From: UBA2336 sp965227265
GTDB lineage: Bacteria > Bacteroidota > Bacteroidia > Cytophagales > Cyclobacteriaceae
NCBI GenBank assembly: GCA_965227265.1
Contig: OZ245738.1
Span: 3,410,001-3,474,000, forward strand
DNA: 64,000 bases
Reading direction: 5' to 3'
The translations under genes and the position numbers were made by a program. Positions within the stretch are counted from its first letter, which is position 1. Each line of letters starts with the position of its first letter. Positions 58,084 to 64,000 of this stretch are shown here, piece by piece. The notes under the pieces are model-generated. The model was given only the letters and a program-made list of their open reading frames with translations. It ran no database searches and was not told the DNA's origin.

Positions 58084-59883
58084 ATGAGCACAATAGCAGA
58101 AAAGAAAGCAATAAAAGGCGGAGAGTTCCTGATTCGAGAAACACTGGCAAGTGAAATTTTCACTCCGGAAGATTTTAGCGAAGAGCAAAAAATGATTCGT
58201 CAGCAGTGCGAAGATTTTCTTGCAAAAGAAGTTTGGCCGAAGCTCGATGAAATTGATTCCATGAAAGATCCTAAGCTTATGCCCCATATTCTGGATAAGG
58301 CTGGTGAACTTGGTTTATTGGGAACTTCGGTTCCGCAAGAACTTGGCGGATTCGGAATGGACTTCAATACATCAATGTTGGTTGCTGAAGTTTTGGGTGC
58401 TGGCCATTCTGTGGCAGTAGCTGTATCAGCGCATACAGGTATTGGTACGCTACCGATTTTGTATTACGGTAACGAAGCGCAGAAACAAAAGTATATTCCA
58501 AAGCTGGCTTCGGGTGAATGGAAAGCAGCGTATTGTTTAACGGAACCAGATTCAGGGTCTGATGCTAACTCAGGAAAAACGAAAGCTTTTCTTAGCTCAG
58601 ATGGAAAAAATTACCTGATTACAGGTCAGAAAATGTGGATCACGAACGGTGGCTTTGCTGATATTTATGTAGTGTTCGCTAAAATCGATAACGATAAAAA
58701 CCTAACCGGATTTATTGTTGAGAAAGGGTTTGGCGGAATCACCATGAATGAAGAAGAGAAGAAGATGGGTATCAAGGGATCTTCTACCCGCCAGATTTTC
58801 TTCAACGACTGTAAAGTTCCGGTTGAGAATATGCTCAGCGAACGCGAGAACGGTTTCAAAATCGCAGTGAACATTCTGAACATTGGCCGCATCAAGCTTG
58901 GAGTTGCTGCCGTTGGCGGATCGAAAGCCACTTTGAGCAAAGCCGTTAATTATTCGAAAGAACGCAAGCAGTTTGGTACTTCAATTTCAAACTTCGGAGC
59001 GATCAAACATAAGATTGCTGAAAGCGCAGTAAAAATTTATGCTTCTGAATCCGCGCACTATCGCGCAAGTCAAAATATTGATGATGCTTACAATGCATTT
59101 CTTGCCAGCGGACTTGATTCTGCGAAATCAAGATTGAAAGCACTTGAAGAATTCGCAATTGAATGTGCGATTTTAAAAGTACACGGATCGGAAGTATTGG
59201 ATTATGTAACCGATGAAGGTGTTCAGATCTATGGTGGAATGGGATTCTCAGCGGAAGGCCCAATGGATCGCGCATACCGCGATGCACGTATCAACAGAAT
59301 TTTTGAAGGAACGAACGAAATCAATCGTCTCTTGACTGTTGATATGATTTTGAAACGTGCCATGAAAGGAACCCTCGATGTGATGGGTCCTGCCATGGCT
59401 GTTCAAAAAGAATTAATGGGCATTCCTGATTTTGGCGCAAGCGATGAAGAAGGATTGTTCGTAAAAGAAAAGAAGGCACTAGCCAATCTTAAGAAGGCTG
59501 GGTTGATGGCAGCTGGAGCAGCCGTACAAAAGTTTATGATGAAGCTTTCTGACGAACAGGAAGTTTTAATGAACCTAGCGGACATGCTGATTGAAGGTTA
59601 TGTTGCTGAATCCGTGATCTTGAGAGTTGAAAAGCTAATCGGACAACGTGGTGAGAAGGCCTGCGAGATTGAAAAAGAAATGGCGATCATTTATCTGCAC
59701 GATGCAATTGAAAAAGCTGCGTCTGCCGGTAAACAAGCAGTCTATGCCTTTGCGGAAGGAGATGAATTACGATTGATGTTGTTAGGATTGAAACGCTTTA
59801 CAAAGATCGATCCGTACAACTTAAAAAATGCCCGCAGAAAAGTTGCAGACTATGTGATTGAGAAAGGGAAATATCCTTTTTAA
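58084..59883 (+). CDS. fadE: Acyl-CoA dehydrogenase FadE
   Basis: 599-residue flavoprotein that oxidises acyl-CoA to enoyl-CoA and hands electrons to ETF. Conserved segments: YCLTEPDSGSDANSGKT and MWITNGGFADIYVVFA in the substrate/FAD region, FGAIKHKIAESAVKIYASES near the middle, and QIYGGMGFSAEGPMDRAYRD with the catalytic-base-containing region FEGTNEINRLL. Residues after about 420 form the C-terminal extension of long-chain FadE/VLCAD-type enzymes. Last gene of the fad operon, with its own terminator. Confidence 0.95.
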   Translation: MSTIAEKKAIKGGEFLIRETLASEIFTPEDFSEEQKMIRQQCEDFLAKEVWPKLDEIDSMKDPKLMPHILDKAGELGLLGTSVPQELGGFGMDFNTSMLVAEVLGAGHSVAVAVSAHTGIGTLPILYYGNEAQKQKYIPKLASGEWKAAYCLTEPDSGSDANSGKTKAFLSSDGKNYLITGQKMWITNGGFADIYVVFAKIDNDKNLTGFIVEKGFGGITMNEEEKKMGIKGSSTRQIFFNDCKVPVENMLSERENGFKIAVNILNIGRIKLGVAAVGGSKATLSKAVNYSKERKQFGTSISNFGAIKHKIAESAVKIYASESAHYRASQNIDDAYNAFLASGLDSAKSRLKALEEFAIECAILKVHGSEVLDYVTDEGVQIYGGMGFSAEGPMDRAYRDARINRIFEGTNEINRLLTVDMILKRAMKGTLDVMGPAMAVQKELMGIPDFGASDEEGLFVKEKKALANLKKAGLMAAGAAVQKFMMKLSDEQEVLMNLADMLIEGYVAESVILRVEKLIGQRGEKACEIEKEMAIIYLHDAIEKAASAGKQAVYAFAEGDELRLMLLGLKRFTKIDPYNLKNARRKVADYVIEKGKYPF

Positions 59884-59903
59884 TTTTACCGCTATTGTTA
59901 TAG

Positions 59904-59936
59904 AAAAAGGTCGATAAATTTAATCGGCCTTTTTTA
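59904..59936. terminator. Terminator between fadE and the second FtsX permease gene
   Basis: Stem AAAAAGGTCGAT / ATCGGCCTTTTT (59904-59915, 59923-59934, one T-G pair), loop AAATTTA. T runs on both strands make it bidirectional. Confidence 0.88.
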
Positions 59937-59937
59937 T

Positions 59938-62556
59938 TTATTCTGCTCGTAATGTTTCAGCAGGGTTTGTCGAAGCGGTCTTAAAAGTTTGGGAGGCAAT
60001 TGTGGCGAGTCCCAATCCCATAAGAATCGCCAGGCTTAATAAGATATCCCAAAAACTTAATGTAACATGATAATGCTGCATAGCTGCTAAGAGTTTATCT
60101 GATACCAACAATGTTACAGGAATAGCAAAGAGTGTGGCCCACAACATTAATATCAGATATTCTTTAGACAGCAGCAAAACAATGCTTGGGGTGCTTGCCC
60201 CCATTACCTTTCGTATGCCAACTTCCTTTGTTTTAGTTTCGGAGGTATAGACAACCATCCCTAATAAGCCTAACAATGAGATGGACAGTGCAAGTAATCC
60301 CAGGAATCCAACCAGCTTAAGAAGATTTTCGTAAAAATCGTATGACTCACGAATCTCATCATCAAAGAAACGCGCTTCAAATTTCCTTTCAGGCTCAAGC
60401 GTTTTCCAGCTTGACTCCATTTGCTCAAGAGACCCATACGTATCTGTGAATGTTACATTAAGATTCGCTACAGTGAATCGCTCCGGATTCATGCGGAAAA
60501 GAAAGCGCCCAATTTTTTGACTAATGCGTATATAATTGAAATTCTGGATCACTCCGATAATTTCAACATCATTTCCTTCGAGTTGAAATAGCTTACCGAT
60601 AGCTTCATTTGGCGTTCCCAAATTGAAGTCTTTCACAAACTCTTCATTTACAATAATATATTTCTCACGTTGCCAGTTTTCGTTCGGGAAATTTTTCCCT
60701 GCTAATAGCGTTAGATTAAAAATGTCGAGGTAGTGCTGATCTATAAAAAGGTGAGCTACACTCATCGAATCATTCTTGTCAATCGATATTACCTGACCTG
60801 AAGCTACCGATACCCCCAGGATGTGTGACGCCATTGACATCTCTTTAACCGATGCGAGCTTTGAAAACTCGTTTCTAAAACGTTCGGGTTTTACATCCTG
60901 TAACGTAACATCAACAATTCCTTCACGCTGAAATCCGAAATCAAAATTTACTGAATAATGATACTGTCGGCTAAACAAGATCAAGGTAATGATGAAGCAT
61001 AATGAAAGTGAAAACTGAAAAATTGTTAAACCTTTTCGGATACGATTTTTAGATGAGTGTTTTCCACCCTGATTTTTCAGCGCCTGAATAGGATTAAGTC
61101 CCGCAAAATGCATAGCAGGAAAAAATCCTGCTAGCAATCCCGTAAGAAGACCAAATAAGAGGAATGCCAGGCTTACTTGCCAAGTCAGGCTTAGGTCGAG
61201 CATCGAACCGCTTACCATCATGCTTTGAAACTCAGCGCGAATGAAATAGAAGATGACGAATGCTCCCAATAATGCGATGAAAGTGATAACTACTGTTTCG
61301 GTTATGAACTGGAAGAAAATCTGATTCTTCAAACCACCCATTGTTTTACGCAGCCCAATTTCTTTCGAGCGTTTCAGAGCGCGGGCGATGGAAATGTTAG
61401 CATAGTTAAAGCATGCAGGCAGTAAGATCAAGAGACAAATCACACCAAAAACGATTAAACCCGTCATGTCCCATTGTTGTCCCAACCCGACCCATAAATC
61501 TCTACCCGGATTGATGTCACCTAACGCCTGCAAGTGAAAATTAATCTTCGCTTCAGCCCGCTTGCTGGCATCAGCAGAAAGTTTCGCAAGATATTTTTCG
61601 AGATTCGGAGTAACAGACTCATCCTTTACACGGATATAAACGTATTGACGGCCATATTCTTTCCAGTCTTTGAAGTCTCCTGAATATGTCTGTTCTGCTG
61701 CAGGCAGCGTACTATGAGACACCAGGGCTTCAAATACCATGTGGCCGTTTTTGGGTGGATCTGCCAATACCCCAGCAACCTCAAAGTTCCCCTGACCTTT
61801 TGCTTCAAAAGTTCTTCCCAGAACATCAGCAGTATTAAAAACTTTTCGGGCAGCACTTTCCGTAAGCAGAATGCTATTCGGTTTTTGTAGCGCAGTTAAC
61901 GGATTGCCGCTTATTAATGGATAATTAAATACTTGTAGAAACGAAGGCTCGGTATAATAGCCCTGGAGTGGAATGTTAAAATTACCAGAAACAACCTCAG
62001 TGGAAAAGGATGAATTAATTCGAACCGACTTCTCAACCCCAACAAAATCTGAGCTCAACTTGTCAGCGACAGAAAATGGAGCCAAGGCCAATTCAAATTC
62101 GCGATCAGCAGTTCGATGCGTAGTAATAACCCGATAAATATTCTCTTTACGAGAATGAAAGTTATCAAACGTGCTCACATAGAAATAGAGTGTAATCAGC
62201 AGCAGGCTAACAGACATACCAATGGCCAACCCAACAGCGTTAACAATGGAAAAATATTTATGCTTGTAGAGATTACGCGCAGCTATTTTAAAGTAATTGT
62301 TTAGAATAGCCATTGAAAAAGAGGACGATGAAAGGTCGCTAATGTTAACCTGCTGCTTTCTGCGCCTGACCGCATACGAAAACATAAGGGAGAGAACCTG
62401 TTTCCAGTACAACCATTTTGTAGCAAATACTGATTTGTCTTTCAGATTCAGGTAAAACAATTCGTCAAGATCACCTAACAAGTCATTCACTTTTGCCTGA
62501 CCGCAATACCACTCAAACAGTTTGCGGGCAAGCTTTGGAGGTTGAAGCTGCTTCAT
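59938..62556 (-). CDS. FtsX/MacB-type ABC transporter permease, second copy
   Basis: 872-residue permease resembling the one at 50380 but with a different prefix domain (KLARKLFEWYCGQAKVNDLLGDLDELFY). Two MacB-type halves are visible, each ending in a RSKEIGLRKTMGG or KTKEVGIRKVMGA loop and a membrane bundle. No ATPase gene is adjacent. It is preceded by its own PadR gene with a 4-bp ATGA overlap and shares its terminator with fadE. Substrate unknown; the orphan permease-plus-PadR arrangement occurs twice in this window. Confidence 0.88.
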   Translation of the reverse strand: MKQLQPPKLARKLFEWYCGQAKVNDLLGDLDELFYLNLKDKSVFATKWLYWKQVLSLMFSYAVRRRKQQVNISDLSSSSFSMAILNNYFKIAARNLYKHKYFSIVNAVGLAIGMSVSLLLITLYFYVSTFDNFHSRKENIYRVITTHRTADREFELALAPFSVADKLSSDFVGVEKSVRINSSFSTEVVSGNFNIPLQGYYTEPSFLQVFNYPLISGNPLTALQKPNSILLTESAARKVFNTADVLGRTFEAKGQGNFEVAGVLADPPKNGHMVFEALVSHSTLPAAEQTYSGDFKDWKEYGRQYVYIRVKDESVTPNLEKYLAKLSADASKRAEAKINFHLQALGDINPGRDLWVGLGQQWDMTGLIVFGVICLLILLPACFNYANISIARALKRSKEIGLRKTMGGLKNQIFFQFITETVVITFIALLGAFVIFYFIRAEFQSMMVSGSMLDLSLTWQVSLAFLLFGLLTGLLAGFFPAMHFAGLNPIQALKNQGGKHSSKNRIRKGLTIFQFSLSLCFIITLILFSRQYHYSVNFDFGFQREGIVDVTLQDVKPERFRNEFSKLASVKEMSMASHILGVSVASGQVISIDKNDSMSVAHLFIDQHYLDIFNLTLLAGKNFPNENWQREKYIIVNEEFVKDFNLGTPNEAIGKLFQLEGNDVEIIGVIQNFNYIRISQKIGRFLFRMNPERFTVANLNVTFTDTYGSLEQMESSWKTLEPERKFEARFFDDEIRESYDFYENLLKLVGFLGLLALSISLLGLLGMVVYTSETKTKEVGIRKVMGASTPSIVLLLSKEYLILMLWATLFAIPVTLLVSDKLLAAMQHYHVTLSFWDILLSLAILMGLGLATIASQTFKTASTNPAETLRAE

Positions 62557-62879
62557 TTAACAGACAGTTTAACTTTGGAAAGACTCCACAATTCATCGCG
62601 CAGGCTCTTGCTTTCAGCAACTGCTTTTTTACCTGCTTGTGTTATTTCATAATAGCGTTTACTTCGGCCACCGCGTTCCTGTGTTGCACCACCCAGCCAG
62701 GATTTTAAAAACCCTTTTTCTTCAAGTCTTGTAATGGTTGAATGGAGTGCTCCAATACTAATGCTGCGATTACATCTTAATTCAATGTCTTGTTGAATAG
62801 AAACTCCGTAAGCTTCTTCGCCTAACGAGGCGACAGTAAGCAGAACAAGCTCTTCAAATTCTCCGAGGTAAGTTTTCAT
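62553..62879 (-). CDS. PadR-family transcriptional regulator, second copy
   Basis: 108-residue winged-helix regulator beginning MKTYLGEFEELVLLTVASLG; the wing carries ISIGALHSTITRLEEKGF and the C-terminal part KRYYEITQAGKKAV. ATG 62879 is chosen over a longer upstream frame. It controls, by inference, the downstream FtsX permease with which it overlaps by 4 bp. Only weakly similar to the PadR at 53085, so the two pairs need not be recent duplicates. Confidence 0.92.
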   Translation of the reverse strand: MKTYLGEFEELVLLTVASLGEEAYGVSIQQDIELRCNRSISIGALHSTITRLEEKGFLKSWLGGATQERGGRSKRYYEITQAGKKAVAESKSLRDELWSLSKVKLSVK

Positions 62880-62984
62880 AGAAAGTAATTCATATGCCAA
62901 GTAACGGAGGGTTTGTTTATTTGTTTCTGTTTTTCAGAAGAAATTTTTGAGATTTTTTTGAACTGTACACTTTTGTAAAAACTG

Positions 62985-63021
62985 CTGTTCATTTTTCAAC
63001 ACTTTTTGAAAATCCGAACAG
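62985..63021. promoter_or_regulatory. Imperfect inverted repeat between PadR and glycine-zipper genes
   Basis: CTGTTC and GAACAG (62985-62990 and 63016-63021), with T-rich and A-rich inner parts also complementary. It lies in a 226-bp divergent spacer and could be an operator for either gene. No convincing promoter pair is visible near it. Confidence 0.3.
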
Positions 63022-63105
63022 GCCAATCTGCTATTCTGAATTAATTAAAGCGTTTGTACAATTCTGAATGATTTTTGTCTTCGATGAAGCATAAAACTTT
63101 ATGCC

Positions 63106-63405
63106 ATGACACGATCTACTACAAAGTCGGGAACAAACACTGTCCTCATCGTCTTGCTGATACTTTTTACGTTTCCAATCTGGATCGGAATTGCGGGCGG
63201 ATTATTCGGATTGGTAATAGGATTGATGGGTGCTGCGATTGGAATTGTCGCTGGTGTGTTCGGAGCCGTAATTGGTGGATTTGGCGGACTAGTCGGAGGT
63301 ATCTTCGGAGGTTGGCATGGAGCATTCGGATGCAATGTGTTTATCGCAATCGCACTTGTGTTTGCGATCGTAATGCTTACACGCTCGCGCGAACGTAAAC
63401 GATAG
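63106..63405 (+). CDS. Glycine-zipper membrane protein
   Basis: 99-residue protein. After a polar N-terminus with Thr/Ser, residues 15-70 form long glycine-spaced hydrophobic helices (for example GLVIGLMGAAIGIVAG and FGAVIGGFGGLVGGIFGG), the pattern of glycine-zipper proteins that pack tightly or oligomerise in membranes. The C-terminus is basic (RSRERKR). No family is recognised, and toxins, bacteriocins and envelope proteins can all look like this. Convergent with the next gene, one base between stops. Confidence 0.7.
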   Translation: MTRSTTKSGTNTVLIVLLILFTFPIWIGIAGGLFGLVIGLMGAAIGIVAGVFGAVIGGFGGLVGGIFGGWHGAFGCNVFIAIALVFAIVMLTRSRERKR

Positions 63406-63406
63406 G

Positions 63407-63793
63407 TTAGCTTACCGGATGCTTGTTATACAACCCTGAATTTAAAAAATATTGACTGTATACAGGATAGCGTCTTATGAGAAGAAGCACCGGGCGTTTT
63501 CCTTTTGAAAAATCTACTTTATAATAAAACTCATACCCTTTCGTAACGCGAACATCTTTACGCAAGATGTACCACTCTTTATCATGCGGATTAAGAACCT
63601 TGACCATTACATGATATAATCCGGGATTGCTTTTTATTCGAACAAAAGATTTTGGCTGCGTGGTGCGAAGCTTTCCGTTGATGTAAACTTGTAGAGCAGA
63701 GTTTTTATCCGTTTGAATGGAGATGCCTGATATATAGGCAAAAGCAGAATGCACAGAGGCAACTAAAATAAGCATTACGATCCACCGCTTCAT
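63407..63793 (-). CDS. Small secreted protein
   Basis: 128-residue protein with a signal peptide ending SAFA. The mature protein is beta-strand-rich with Lys/Tyr (LQVYINGKLRTTQPKSFVRI, GYEFYYKVDFSKGKRPVLLL) and resembles PEGA- or Ig-like single domains, in that LQVYINGK-type strands with a Gly turn are typical of PEGA. Probably a periplasmic or surface accessory protein. Nothing specific can be said of its role. Terminator not evident. Confidence 0.65.
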   Translation of the reverse strand: MKRWIVMLILVASVHSAFAYISGISIQTDKNSALQVYINGKLRTTQPKSFVRIKSNPGLYHVMVKVLNPHDKEWYILRKDVRVTKGYEFYYKVDFSKGKRPVLLLIRRYPVYSQYFLNSGLYNKHPVS

Positions 63794-63891
63794 ACAACTT
63801 CGTTTTCATAATAAATACAACCTTCATGCCACAATGCGGCAATTAGCTGATGGTAATAAAACGAAATTGTTAAGCGTAATGTTGTAAATGC

Positions 63892-64000
63892 CTAATTGAG
63901 CTTCATTTCGGCCTTCATGCCTTTTATGAAGTTGTTAAGCGCTTGTTGCCACGTAGTATCAGCGTCCCACTTGGTGCTTAGAAAAACATTTCCGGAATCA
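63892..64000 (-). CDS. C-terminal end of a truncated gene (window edge)
   Basis: The last 36 codons of a gene running in from beyond 64000. The readable end is WDADTTWQQALNNFIKG followed by MKAEMKLN and a TAG stop. A Trp-rich end followed by an amphipathic helix is common for SRPBCC/AHSA1-like proteins, so that family is a weak guess. Partial: the start is outside the window. Confidence 0.5.
   Translation of the reverse strand, partial: DSGNVFLSTKWDADTTWQQALNNFIKGMKAEMKLN

Overview
The window looks like a chromosomal segment of a Bacteroidota bacterium, most likely of the order Cytophagales. The evidence is a GldJ-type gliding lipoprotein, a PorE-like OmpA/propeller lipoprotein of the type IX secretion apparatus, a DUF4175 protein, several lipoproteins with Bacteroidota-style signals, promoter motifs of the TTTG / TAnnTTTG class, and scarce Shine-Dalgarno sequences. 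I see no phage, plasmid, CRISPR array or rRNA operon. About 56 protein genes and one tRNA-Phe gene fill almost all of the sequence. No gene-free stretch exceeds 300 bases; the longest are 36249-36507 (gldJ leader), 48116-48372 (DnaA-box region), 62880-63105 and 17047-17237.

Layout. 1-5.5 kb: a small specialised-metabolism group (UbiA prenyltransferase, type III polyketide synthase, methyltransferase, perhaps the P450), a lipoprotein and a deoxynucleoside kinase. 5.5-20 kb: mostly minus-strand genes: GH3-family ligase, lptB, recJ, fumC, a five-gene operon ending in a PorE-like lipoprotein and including a split HdrD/EtfD-like iron-sulfur redox module, tRNA-Phe, a pseudouridine synthase with a long disordered arm, scpB and a DksA/TraR-like protein. 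20-39 kb: penicillin-acylase-family lipoprotein, MFS exporter, lamin-tail secreted protein, asd, HI0933-family flavoprotein, THUMP-like methyltransferase, mfd, gldJ and comF. 39.4-50.3 kb: one plus-strand run of DUF4175 coiled-coil protein, RsbW-like ATPase, ybeY, mnmG, a methyltransferase, an Ig-like lipoprotein and a TPR protein. This run holds parS-like and DnaA-box sequences just upstream of mnmG and again upstream of the TPR gene. 50.4-63 kb: two PadR/FtsX-permease pairs flank a MarR-fadN-fadA-fadE beta-oxidation operon. The window ends with a glycine-zipper membrane protein, a small secreted protein and a truncated gene.

Two signals go beyond routine annotation. First, a four-helix-bundle (S23/IVS-type) gene sits inside the fad operon between short inverted repeats. 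The next spacer of the same operon carries related end sequences without the gene, so it resembles a small mobile element beside its MITE-like derivative. Second, parS-like and DnaA-box motifs cluster around mnmG, which suggests the window is near the chromosomal origin. Many genes lack an ATG at the 5' limit of their open frame; I moved starts inward to an ATG where signal peptide or family alignment favoured it, and say so in the entries.
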